From Reticulitermes speratus (lineage: Eukaryota; Arthropoda; Insecta; Blattodea; Rhinotermitidae), in assembly GCA_021186555.1 (NCBI GenBank), contig JAJKFL010000005.1, positions 18,974,635 to 19,038,634 of the forward strand: a stretch of 64,000 bases of DNA, written 5' to 3'. The notes below the pieces were generated by a model, which made no database searches, had not been told where the DNA came from, and saw only the letters and a program-made list of their open reading frames with translations. A program made the position numbers and the translations under genes. Position 1 is the stretch's first letter. Each line of letters opens with the position of its first letter. This document shows positions 24,880-36,100 of the stretch, piece by piece.

Positions 24880-25070
24880 TTGTAGGCGCTTTTGTAAAAT
24901 TACGAAAAGCGACTGTTAGCATCGTCATATCTGTCTGTCTGTCCACATACAACTCGGCTTCCACTGGACAGATTTTCATGAAATTTGATATTTGAGAATT
25001 TTTGGAAAATCTGTCGAGAAAATTCAAGAGATCTTTGCTCTTCTGGCATGTTACGCAGCGCAGATTGGTA
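24880..25070 (-). repeat. CAGA-array repeat family, minus-strand copy
   Basis: TTAGCATCGTCATATCTGTC, then CTGTCTGTCTGTCC, then GATTTTCATGAAATTTGATA is the reversed block order of the repeats at 7545 and 51035. The neighbouring GCGCTTTTGTAAAATTACGA mirrors the CGCAATTTTGCGAACGC end seen at 51180. The open frame at 24851-25087 is part of this repeat. Confidence 0.6.
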
Positions 25071-25099
25071 GGTAACTTAACTACCATTCAACGCTGCAT

Positions 25100-26700
25100 A
25101 ACATCGCAGAAGAGTAAAGATATCCTTTACACCGCGGCGGAAGCCGGAAATCACGTGACAATTTAAGTTTGATTAAAATCTGAGAAGAATAACAGGTACT
25201 TTACAGGAAGACCTGTGTACGTTTATGATAATATCTCGCTGAATTCTTCTTAAAATGAGAAATTTTTCAGACAAAAGTTGTAGAGAGAATAAAACACACA
25301 TTTTACTTTCGATATATTTTTTTTTCTGAAAATCGTGCCGTTTATGAGATAGTGTGGAATAATATGGTAGATCCAGACAGGCCACAGATTGCTATAAAAT
25401 GCTTAACAGAAGAGATACAATTTACATGCCAGATAACTAAGGCAAGATGCAGACTGATTGCTGACTGCTTTTCCACGCAACAGTCATTATGCGAATGCAC
25501 CACAATGTTAGGTTCTACGTACATTGCCCGTCTTGTTCATTTTGTACCTCCTTTTGCATAGTGTGGTTTCTAATACACACATTATACTTAATATTATATT
25601 TTTGTCTTTAGCTGCCTGTATTTGTTGCTCCATCTTCGTAATTTTCTTGATGTTTTCTTTTTAATTCTTATATATATTTTATGTAGCTGACTTTCCTTCA
25701 ATATATGTTTGTGCTTTTTCTGTAATTGGACCTCGGGCTGTTGAGTTATCACGTGATTAAACTTGAATTGAATTATTATTATTATTATTATTACCACCGT
25801 AGTTGCTTTCAAGTTACAAAGATTTTTAAGTTATAACTCCACGGTTTATTCATTTCGCTGGCAGCAGAATTCTGTAGGGTTCAGTAAGAGACTTTTTTTT
25901 GTCCAGGACCTTAGAGTAGGTTGATAGTATCCATTTTATCTGGCTGTTCGCTTGTCACTTTGTTATGTACCTTTGAATAATTTTCCCGATATCCAATACA
26001 AAATCACATACTCATCGATAAGAAGTAATTTCTGTGCATGCATATATATATATATATATATTTCCTCTTTTCGGAACTGACGAATCACAGAACTTACAGA
26101 GATTATTCAGCGTTGTTTAACGGATCAGTATCACAGTCTACTAATTATCCAAAAGATTGTGACCGGAAAGCAACTCCTAGGAAATTGAAACAAAAATAAT
26201 TGTGCTCGCTTTGTAAAATTGATTTATATTTCGACTCTTATGTATAAATCAGTAGAATATATATTCTGAAAATACTGCAGGAATAAAACCATTTAATTCG
26301 AGGGGGATGATTTTAACCCCGTTTACCTTATCCGTTGCTTTCTTCCATAAATGCATAAATAATAGACGGAAATTTCTTTCTAAAGTTATTATTTCATCCG
26401 GTATACATATAAGCCTCTCTTTCAACAAGTTATAAATTATCCGAAACGCCTTTTGTTGTATTTATTTTTGTTTTCCCTAGTATTTAATGAGTGAATATTT
26501 TTCAGATAAACGCTGAAAATACGACTCGTTTAATTGTACCTTCGCACCTTGTTCGCATCACATATGTTTTTGCTGCATTTCAGCAACAAATTGACAATAG
26601 ATTGTAATTGATACCTCAGCAATGGTGAAATGTCCATCATATTCGATTGTTGTGCGTAGAATCTCGACATATTCCTCGGCCTGAGCTCCTCCCAAACAAA
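25100..26700. other. Gene-free stretch with two simple repeats
   Basis: An (ATT)n tract lies at about 25771-25793 and an (AT)n tract at about 26042-26062. Nothing else was supported. The small open frames have no motifs. Confidence 0.5.
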
Positions 26701-26739
26701 GATCATAGTCTGTTCTTATTATAAAGACCAATCACGTCG

Positions 26740-26960
26740 ACATATTTTCATAAATGTACATAGGTCTTCATGTAAAGTATTTGCTATTTTTTCCAATTTC
26801 ATCAAAATCTTAATGGGTCGACAGATTTTAATAAAAGTCCTAAATGAGACACTTCAGGAAAACTCGTCTGGCAGGAGTGGCTTTGCTCCATGCGAATAGA
26901 CAGCCGAACAGAAAGAAAGACACGACACGGTTTGTAGTGGCTTTGCGAAGGCGCAAAATG
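26740..26960 (+). repeat. Weak, decayed copy of the CAGA-array repeat
   Basis: AATTTCATCAAAATCTTAATGGGTCGACAG-like blocks are followed by GAATAGACAGCCGAACAGAAAGAAAGACACGACACG, in the order seen in the better copies. The array itself is eroded. Confidence 0.35.
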
Positions 26961-26969
26961 TTGAGGAAG

Positions 26970-28150
26970 ATGAGAAATGCATATAAATTGCTTGATCAGA
27001 AAGAAGTAATTTTCGTGGGAGGCAGAATTCAGCTGAGCTGCTTGTATTCTTTAGGTAGCGGTAGAAAAATTGTGAAAAATGATTGGAAACATTGTAGAAA
27101 TTAGTGGTCATAACCGTTTTTATGTGCTATAGCCTTTGCCTACAGGGACTGAGGTGCTGATGTTGAAAGAAACACCTGTATGTCGTGAGTGTGATTTGTC
27201 ACGCCGTGGTTGTTAAGCAACTTCGATACGGGTGTGAAGGGTTTGGGTTTACCTCAGGACCATCCACCTTATTTTACAGCTTCTTTTCCATATTCTTGCT
27301 TTCTTAGTTGAGTGGTCGGTTTTGAGCAGAACACGAATATTGCCATTACCTATACTATCTTCTATATCTAGGAATTTGAGCAATGTATTCGACCTCAGTA
27401 ATTTTCTATCTTTATCTCGTCTGTTCGATGAAGGAACTGTCTCCATATGGACTACGGACAAGTCCTCCTTTATATTTATGGCCCCTGCAGGGAGTTTGTC
27501 CCAGTATTTTAAATAAACTGCTTTCCTTCTTGGTTTTCGGATCCTTACTTCATACATTTGGACTGTCTCCCTCCATCTGTTTGCCTTTCCTATTCGCTAC
27601 TCCAGCCATTCACCATCTGGAGTTTACTGGATTATCGAAGAAACTGTATTTCATAAGTGAAAAGAATCCTCACTTCTTGCAGCACTTCATGTATGTAATT
27701 TTAACAAAATATTATATTTTTGAAGTGTACACGGATATGACAAATTCCTGTCAAGCGTCAAAGTAGTTATTTTCAGTTTAGAGTAAGTAGCCAGACAACG
27801 TCCAGGCGTTTTTCATTCGTGTAATGTTACTTTAAATGGAAGAAACATAATGTTTGCTGTGAAAAATAGGTGAAAGTTTTCCTCCTATATTTCAGCTGTT
27901 CCCAACCTCATGTAATAAGGAAGGAAATATTTAAGAAAATATGTCAATATAATTAAAACCACTATCGCAGTGGAAAATATTACTTTATTGTGATCACAGT
28001 TAATTTTATACTTATTCGTTCTGACACTATTTGAAAGCACTGAACTTGCACTAGACATCGCAGAAACTCTTATTTGTACAAGCAAGATTGTTAAACGCTC
28101 GAAAGGTCTTTTCCATGCAGTATTGAGACCAGTAAATTTCGAAAAACAAG
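26970..28150. other. Unassigned stretch
   Basis: The minus frame 27249-27557 (102 codons) is lysine/arginine-rich and unrecognised. Its plus-strand shadow frames are no better. I see no reason to call a gene. Confidence 0.35.
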
Positions 28151-28156
28151 GCAATT

Positions 28157-28745
28157 GTGACGTCTTTTATTTTAAACGATGTAATTTCTTTCGGTCTATC
28201 CAAAAATACAAAGATTAAGATGTACAAAACTATAATTTTGCCGGTTGTTTTGTATGGGTGTGAAACATGGTCTCTCACACTGAGGGAGGAACATAGGCTG
28301 AGGGTGTTCGAAAATAGGGTGCTGAGGAGGATATTTGGACCTAAGAGGGACGAGATAACAGGGGAGTGGAGAAGACTACATGACGAAGAACTTACTGATC
28401 TTTACTGATCACCAAATATTTTTGGGGTGATTAAATCAAGAAGAATAAGGTGGGCGGGGCATGTAGCACGTATGGATGAGGGGAGAGGTACTTGCAGGAT
28501 TTTGGTGGGGAGACGTGAGGGAAGGAGACCACTTGGAAGACCCAGGCGTAGATGGGAAGATAATATTAAAATGGTTCTTCAAGAAGTGGGATGGGATGGC
28601 ATGACATGGCTCAAAATAGGGACAGGTGGCGGGCTCTTGTGAATGCGGTAATGAACCTTCCATAAAATGCGGGGAATTTCTTGAGTAGCTGACAACCTGT
28701 TAGCTTCTCAAGAAGGACTCTGCTCCATGGAGTTAGTTAATTTCT
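28157..28745 (+). mobile_element. LINE (non-LTR retrotransposon) 3' end, best-preserved copy
   Basis: The last ~170 codons of a LINE polymerase plus 3' untranslated region. Segments are MYKTIILPVVLYGCETWSLT, RVFENRVLRRIFGPKRDE, RRIRWAGHVARM and RPLGRPRRRWEDNIKM, all characteristic of the post-reverse-transcriptase tail in a very common arthropod LINE group. Lesions: one in-frame TGA at 28406-28408 (consensus likely TGT) and one frameshift near 28600, after which the correct frame reads AQNRDRWRALVNAVMNLP to the stop at 28663-28665. The 3' UTR with GAATTTCTTGAGTAGCTGAC follows to about 28745. It is 5'-truncated near 28157, as expected for target-primed reverse transcription. With so few lesions it is the youngest LINE here. 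Confidence 0.88.
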
Positions 28746-28749
28746 TTCG

Positions 28750-29160
28750 GTATCTCGGACTCTCACAGTTGAACCACACTGTCTCAACATCTACAATTTG
28801 GTACGCAGTGTATATTAGTCGGAGAGTACCGAGTTATTAAAAGTATGGATTGTGTCCTGAACAACATCCATCACCATGGCTAATATTTTTGAATTCTGGT
28901 TAGGTGTTTGAGGTTTTATTTGTTCAATCGTGCTTAAAGCTATGAATAAGAGTGGGATCTGTGACTGAGATGATCTCCTTCTGCGAGATTAAATTCTGTG
29001 GATGGTTCCTCACCTTTTCAAGTGAAAACGGATGGACAAAATCTGAAAACTATCCCTTATGTAAGAATAAGGATATTCGGTTAAGATGCAAAAATAACAA
29101 GTTTGCGATCTCAACCTTGAGTGACTCTTAATGACAGGTGTAAAATTTTACCTTTTATAT
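28750..29160. other. Gene-free stretch
   Basis: Nothing was recognised. Confidence 0.4.
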
Positions 29161-29171
29161 TCATATACACT

Positions 29172-29225
29172 GCCTGATTATAGCTTATTGAGAGCCGAAA
29201 CGTATACATGTAGCTGGGGTTTATG
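29172..29225 (+). repeat. Foldback-type hairpin motif
   Basis: CTGATTATAGCTTATTGAGAGCC then GAAAC (29197-29201) and GTATACATGTAG. The stem is reduced to GCT/AGC. It matches the layout of the other foldback motifs, but no inverted partner was found nearby. Confidence 0.45.
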
Positions 29226-29489
29226 CCACTAAATTACAGGATGTGATCAGTGGATGCAATAGCTTATTTAATTATTTATACCAAAACTGAATAAATTACC
29301 TAGAGATATATTTGTCTCAACCGTAGAGAGAGTGTTTGTTTCTTGTCTGTGAAGACAAATTTGTGTTGACTTCTGACTCTACACGCTTCATTCTTTGTAC
29401 TTAGAGTGTGTCATATATTTTGTCGGCTGAAACTCAACCGTGAAAACAAATAAGGTTTATTTTAGGCGCATTCGGTTTAGTGTGGATCA

Positions 29490-29640
29490 CCTGTTAAATT
29501 CGTTGTGTCCGCCCGTCTGTCTATCCTGTACGCATGCAACAACTCAGAGTATACTTGAATGGACTTTGGTGAAATTTAATACTGGAGAAATTTAAAAACA
29601 GCTGTAAAGTGATTTTTAGTTAAAAGTCGGCCAAACTATC
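29490..29640 (-). repeat. Possible CAGA-array repeat, minus strand
   Basis: GTCCGCCCGTCTGTCTATCC is followed by GGTGAAATTTAATACTGGAG, in the order of the reversed copy at 24880. The array is short, so the assignment is tentative. Confidence 0.35.
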
Positions 29641-29666
29641 GGACTCTTCACTGAAGACCATTTTTA

Positions 29667-30331
29667 CGAGGCAGAGTCAAAAAGTAAAGTGAATTTATTA
29701 ATTACTTCCTGTACAACAATCTGTGACAAATGCAAATTGTGTCATTTCTCAACATAATCGCCCCTTTTTTCAACGCATATTGTATAGCCTTCGCAACCTT
29801 CTGATCCCATCTGCGAAGAAAGTTTTCGGTTGTGATGGAAGCCGCGTATGCACCGCGTCCCTAACTTTATCATGACAGACATGTTTTTAGTGGTCCAAAC
29901 ATGTGATAATTTGATGGTGCTAGGTCCGGACTATATGGGAGTTGTGGGAGAAGTTCAAATTCCAGCTGCCTGAGTGCGTCAATGACAGCTGCCGCGAAAT
30001 TCGGACACACGTTGTCGTGGAGCAAAAAAACACCTTTGGAGAGCAAACCTGTGCCCAAGTTGCGAATCGCCTGCTTATCCTATATATTTCAGATATTTTA
30101 ACGCCTTGTGACCGCAAAAAAAGGAACACAGCTCGCTGTTCTACAACCGTGCATTTCGAAAGCAGTGCTAAACAAGATTTGTAAACAAACACAACACTAA
30201 CTAAACTGACTTGACTCGTCGCGACAATGCCTAGTATGTATTTATCCTATTGAGACAACCGCTAATTTTCGCAGTGTGCAGATTGCAGCGCCTCTATAGG
30301 CAAATTGACTGTACTTTTTGACTCACCTCCA
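29667..30331 (-). mobile_element. Internally deleted mariner element
   Basis: The ends are inverted: left GAGGCAGAGTCAAAAAGTAA and right complement GAGGTGAGTCAAAAAGTACA, both continuing similarly into CAATTT/GAATTT. TA dinucleotides flank at 29665-29666 and 30332-30333, as expected for Tc1/mariner insertion at TA. The length is about 665 bp versus roughly 1.3 kb for an intact mariner. It contains the start and end of the transposase but lacks the middle. Confidence 0.85.
29870..30192 (-). pseudogene. Mariner transposase, N-terminal and C-terminal pieces joined by a deletion
   Basis: From 30192 the minus strand reads an N-terminal DNA-binding part with VEQRAVFLFLRSQGVKISEI, typical of the mariner helix-turn-helix. 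Near 30060-30075 this runs directly, out of frame, into LLSKGVFLLHDNVCPNFAA, DALRQLEFELLPQLPYSPDL and APSNYHMFGPLK. That is the region around the second and third catalytic aspartates; the expected YSPDLAPSD has N in place of the last D. The central catalytic region is missing. It is inactive. Confidence 0.8.
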
Positions 30332-30339
30332 TACTCGTA

Positions 30340-31585
30340 TTTCTACACACATCTCCAAAGCAACTCCCTAAATATTTACCGGAGCGGAGAACACATCCGA
30401 ACAAACGCTGCAGAGGAGAACAAAACACAAGTTTTATGTCCAATATATTTTCCATAAATTTTACGGTTTTCTAGATCACTAAAGAAAAGGGATGATGCGT
30501 GCACATTTCCAAACTTGTGTGCGGAAAAATTCAAAGCGGCCCAAACATACATCTGCCATCCTCCCATACGAAAACAAAAGAAATTATTGATTGCGTTTGG
30601 ACAGAACTGAAAAGTGGTCAGTTTTTTTTAGTGAATTGCTCTATTCAATTACGGTCTCGAAACGCTTATTCTATATACATATATATACACACGCATGCTG
30701 ATTTTTATTTACTGTGTGTAGTATCAGTAAAATGTGAATCTCCAATATGATTGTTTATTCATTTATTGTGTAGGTTAATTTAACTTTCCACTAATTTGAA
30801 TAAGAATCCAGAAACGGAGAGAGTTACATATTAATTTATTATTTCTTTATTACATGAGAAAGGTTCATCGTGGTGTTAAATATGCCTGTTTATTTCTAGT
30901 TAAAATTATTTCAACTATGATATGTTGATTGTGTAAAAAATCGAACCACAATTAAAATGGTGGCATTTATCAGTGTAGTATTGATGTTTTTAGTCTTATG
31001 CTATTCGCGAGGGAGCGTATAAAGTTACCATGCACAAATTTTAAAGTCCATAAGCAATAAAAGAAGGAACTCGCCAGACATTTTGGGCTTGCATACATTT
31101 AGCAAGTTGCCTAATTGAGATTACGTAATCGAAACCCACTTTCCTAACAATTTTATTTCAGATGACATTTTCTAGATAAAGCTAACTCCATATTACAAAG
31201 CCTTGCTTTTAAATGTTGACAGCTACTCATCTGGCCAAGCGTTTGTATATGGAACTGATATGTTCATCATTTTCATAAAGGCCTGCCGTCATTGGACTCG
31301 CATCCTGAGCCATTATAATTTATTATTTACCATCCTACTTTCCCAAAACAAGCTCTAAAATTTCCGCCTATCTGCTTTTATATCTCGTCAGTTCTGTCAG
31401 CACCTAAGGATTTACAAAAATAAAGCACTTCCCATATCAGTAGGCTGTTCATATTCCCCACAGCTCAGCCCTTTTTATATTATTGCCTAGAAATAATTGT
31501 GTGAATAGGAAAATTATTACTTTATAATATACGCAGAATGTAAATAAGTAAACTGAGGCTGCATCGCCGAAAGTAATTACAATAA
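30340..31585. other. Gene-free stretch
   Basis: A short TATA/CACA patch lies at about 30672-30695. Nothing else was supported. Confidence 0.4.
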
Positions 31586-31589
31586 GATT

Positions 31590-32030
31590 ACGGGTGTTTG
31601 AGAATTAGGTGCTGAGGACAGTATGTGCTTCTAGGGGGGGAAAAGAGGGAGAAAATTACATGATGAGTAGATTAAAATTTGTACTTTTCACAAAATAATA
31701 TTATGGATTTCTAATGAAAAAAAAGGTTAGGTATGTAGAGTATATGAAACGCATGGGAGAGGTAAGAAATACGCAATTTTAATAGGAACATTTTCACTGG
31801 AGAAAGGCTTAGAGATTGACGGCGGGACATTAACAAAGTGCACCTGAAAGAGATACGGTGTGAATAAGCGAACTGGAATCGTCTGGTTTAGAACAGGATC
31901 CAGTAGTGAATTGTTGTTTAAAAAGGTGATGACCTTCCGGGATTTCTCTTTAAGGTGGGGAATTTCTTGACTATTTGACTGACAATTAACTTCTCAATAA
32001 CAACACTGGTCCATAGCCTTGTTGCGTTCA
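31590..32030 (+). mobile_element. LINE 3'-end remnant, copy 2
   Basis: CGGGTGTTTGAGAATTAGGTGCTGAGGA aligns with 28300-28328 (coding RVFENRVLRR there). Collinear blocks follow through AAAAGGTTAGGTATGTAGAG, GGGACATTAACAAAGTGCAC and the 3' UTR words GGGGAATTTCTTGACTATTTG (about 31958) and CAATTAACTTCTCAATAACA. It is much more decayed than copy 28157, with many indels. Confidence 0.7.
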
Positions 32031-32044
32031 TGCAACACAGATCC

Positions 32045-32975
32045 TAGAACGAAACTTAACCAATTACGTATGATAGGTTTCACTTTACAGTAACCACCTA
32101 GTTAATTTTATGGCTTCTTCTACAGACACATATTACTCATTTCGCTCCAAAGTAAAACTTACTTTGAAATTATTCACTTTCTAATTCCACCCTATCGTTA
32201 TGCTGATTTTAAACTGTTATCTCGTGCTAATGTTGACAGTACAATAAATTGTGATTAAGGCATCTGTGAATTAGGTCTATATTTCTGACATTGAGGAGAT
32301 AAAGGCAAAATAATCTGCTAACCTTCTTTCTGGATGACGACACAGCATAGAAAGGGGCTGTATTTTCTAAGTTTCAAAGAGAGACAGGAAGGTTTTAGAA
32401 AATTTGGCTACATAGCCAACTTCTACAAGGTGCCATTACCCAAACGCACCAAAATCAATATTGAATCGGCGTGAAAATCCGAAAGCATCGATGTAATAAA
32501 TTTATTTGCGGTTATTAACAACACTCAAGGATCCATCTTCTAGCATTTAGTTGAATAATTGTTAATCTCTACTGCTGACTGACTTGATTTTATCTGTAGT
32601 TTTTCAATTTTGTTTTATTTTTAACATGCAGACCATGCGATATTTGAAGTTATTACAGTGGCGTTGTTGGTGTTCAAGTCTTCTGGGGCATGACACCCTT
32701 CAGATTGGTAAAACCTTTCTGATATCTGGAACTGCTTGCTACCTTCATAATCAGGGTAGTCCATGGATGAAACGCATCTGTGTAAGACGTCAGGAATTTT
32801 TTAATTTTCCAGTAGACGTAATGTTCCAGAAGACTTAGAAGTTCAATAGAAATAATCTTTTCCGTTATCGCATAATAAGCAAGAAACATGCAGTTCCTGC
32901 TATTCCGATTATCATGTAAACTTACTTACGTGTTTGTAATCCAAATACGAACCTTTAAATTTGACAAACTGTAGA
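32045..32975. other. Gene-free stretch
   Basis: Nothing was recognised. The frame at 32584-32838 has no motif. Confidence 0.4.
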
Positions 32976-32979
32976 GAAC

Positions 32980-33170
32980 GTGAGTCATGTAATTGCAGCT
33001 GTGATGACTGGTTTTAGTCTCGGTCAGACTCACGGAGGGTGCCTCGTGGAACAAATCCTCCCTGCTGGGTCTGCAGAGACACATCACGTAGCACCTACGG
33101 TGCCCATACATCACGTACCCATCCGCCGTCTCCAGAACATCCCTGACTCCCTCAGCCAACTATGACTTTA
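32980..33170. other. GC-rich island of unknown nature
   Basis: About 190 bases here are clearly richer in G and C than the surrounding AT-rich DNA. They stay open on both strands (plus 32980-33165, minus 32926-33159). Neither translation is recognised. On the minus strand a CTCTGCAG/ acceptor-like word and a CC/GTGAGT donor-like word bracket about 40 bases. It could be a small host exon, a promoter-proximal island or an old repeat; I cannot decide. Confidence 0.3.
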
Positions 33171-33174
33171 ATAT

Positions 33175-36100
33175 CGATCTCCAGTCTTCCAGTACACTAC
33201 AATTCTTGCTCTGCAAATTTACTTATACACTAGAAAATAAATTGTCTTAATTCTTGTGTGGAATATTAAAATAACGGAGTCATATACATGAAATGTTTAG
33301 CCCTATAAATCACGATACTTTCTATAGGCTATGTACTACTTGTCTTAACATTATCTAGTTTTACCCGCTGAGGCATATGACTCGCAGAATAAACAGCTTT
33401 TGTTTTCCTAAGCAGCAATAGCCTCATGTTCTTTGTAAATAACATGTAGTGTTTTGTTTTAATTAGGAATTGGGTTTGCATATGTCACTTAGACACATTT
33501 CATGCATTACGGTTTAAATTGTCCTTCGTTTACCTATTGTTTGAAACAAGCTGTCCTGAAATAATCATATGCTTATTTACCAAATAACGCATCCTTAAAA
33601 TCAGAATTAATGCTTGTAATTAGGACTACATATGTTATTCTTTAAAGGTCAGTGTTACTTATATGTACCATATACTGTAAGTATCAAAAACACTGCGTTT
33701 GTACACTGATTTTACTTATGTTTGTTTGTACGATTCTCAGAATAAAGACCAATTATTTCTCCTAACAACATAAATAAATTTGTCTTCGTAATGGAGAGGC
33801 ATTATGTTCACTTGGGGCTATGTTTTAAATTTTTACCATTTAGGTGAATTGCATGATTGCAATGTTAAATAAAGCCTCCCTTTGAATCTTACGTAAATGT
33901 GACAGACGATATCGAAGCATATATAGTTTGGTGGACTGCAAGAAATAGGTATATATCCTTAACTTCTTTTACATACCATTACGTCGAGATTTTAAAAACA
34001 AAAATATGTGGCATAAATGAACGTAGTGGTAGCATGCATTCACGCTGTATAATCTGTTCATCGTACAATATTTTGGAATTATTAATAAAGTGCGTTTGGC
34101 TAGTTTGGTTAGTGCTTTTGCTTTGTATTTTGAGTTGTCACAGCTTTTATCGGCGGGTCAGGGACTGGACGTCTCTGTTGATGTTTCTTCTTCTGATTAA
34201 ACCATCAAGAAAAATATTGTAACTTGAAATAGGCCACCCCACTTGCTTTATGATTGTTAACCATTTCCTTATTCAGAACGTCCTCCCAATCAACGCTATG
34301 CTTGTAACTTCTATAATAAGATACAAGATATTCCGCATTAAGATATACCAAACCATAGGATGTTACTACGAGTATATGAGTTATTTTAAGTAAAAAATGC
34401 TGTATCAGCATATGCCAGATTATCAACCGTTACATCGCTATGAGAATTTTAATATTTCAAGATACCGTAAGATAATGTAGGATGTGAGTACTTATAAACC
34501 ACCTGCACGCTTACTCCCATCTCTGACAAAGACTACTCCATCGTAACTGGAAATTAACGTCCCATGATACCATCTTATCAAAACTGATTTTTTGTTTCGT
34601 GTTGTAACATAACTACGTAAGCTAACATAACAAACTCGGTAACTAAACTTGGCATCTTTCTTTTGTGGCATTATGTGATACATAATTTTCTTTTTATGTT
34701 GTACATACGGGAGGGCAAGACTTAATTGCTGCCTTTGTTTTGTGGTGTTACCCGACACGTGTTGTACAGCAGGTTAAGAAATAACGGACATTCTTCTTTC
34801 ATGGTGTGGCCTGACACAAAAAATGTCTATTTATTTGTAGAGTATTATATAACGTGTATTTTAAAATTTTGGGTTACAGCCACCTACATACGTTAAAATG
34901 CTAGTAGCGATGTAAAGGCTGTAATTGAGCATATGTTTATATAGAATTTTGTACTCAAAATGACTTATAAAATAGTATCCTGAAGTTTAACACACCCTTT
35001 GCGTAACACCTTGTGTACAGGCACTGTTAACGTAAATGTATCGTAACCATCCCCTACACCTGTTTCAACTGCACGTAATCTGCTTGAGCTTATTAATTTC
35101 GTACTGTAATTATTACAGCTACGACATGTAATAGTAGCCAATTATAGACGCAAGAATTGTAATTCTTTAGATAAGCTTCATATTAACACTCCATATGTGT
35201 ACAAATACAATGTTATATCGCACAGAATCTGTATCTGCATGTTTGCTGTGTGGAACTCTATCACTAACAAATAATTTCATATATTGTATATACTGTAAAG
35301 TTATTCCAGTAGTATAAATTTTACCCAGGAAATTTAACTACTGAAATGCGTCGGCTTTGTAATTTTTATTTCATATTGTAACATAAACAATGCACTTCAG
35401 TGTACAAATACATAATAACAAGATAAAATTACGAGAATGAATCGGGAATGACATCTCTTTGTACAAAATTTAATTTTGCCTCTGCAGTATTGTTCCTGTG
35501 TCATTTTCTACATCACAATTGCCTACTGTCGTTATTGTATCCGGATCCTGCATCTTTTTATTGACTTTCTGTTTTTACAAACAGTAAACGGAATATTCAC
35601 AAACCTTTTTAATGTCATCTAGAAGGACGTTTTTGTTTTCCAATTTTAGTGGACAAATATGAAAGCAAAGAGTCGTTGGTGATGGTGTTTTTATAAAGGA
35701 TCTGATTTTACCGTTGAATAACTCAAGTCAATTATCGAGAGAATGGTGCATCGAACTGTTCCCCCTCCACTTCCTCGAGTGGAGTCAGCGTGTCTTCTCT
35801 GACCTGTGAATTGCTCACGTAAGCCGGTTTTATTACTTCGTCTTCCAGCAAAGATTTTTCATGTCTTCCAGCTAAAATAATAAGGAAAATAAACGAAGAG
35901 AATCCAGTTTAACTGCTTCGGAGCATTATTTCTGGGAAGTAGTCGTTTAAAATGCCACACGTTTTTATGCATTGAGTTGCTTCGTGACAGTTCATACCAC
36001 TTGCAACTCGGAGCCGTGCAACTGGATTATTAGGATTTATTGTTGCACATCATAAACTCTCAGAATCCCGCACTCTTCCTCACTCAGCAAGTTTAAACAT

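Noticed and set aside
24851..25087. 78-codon minus frame with RQTDMT as a possible conserved peptide
   Set aside because: The peptide is produced by the CAGA-array repeat, which recurs elsewhere in the window in other frames.
27249..27557. 102-codon basic minus-strand frame as a coding remnant
   Set aside because: No family motif recognised and plus-strand frames overlap it; evidence is too thin to call.
29870..30192. A host SETMAR-like or other mariner-derived gene
   Set aside because: The central catalytic region is deleted, the two parts are out of frame and both transposon ends are still present.
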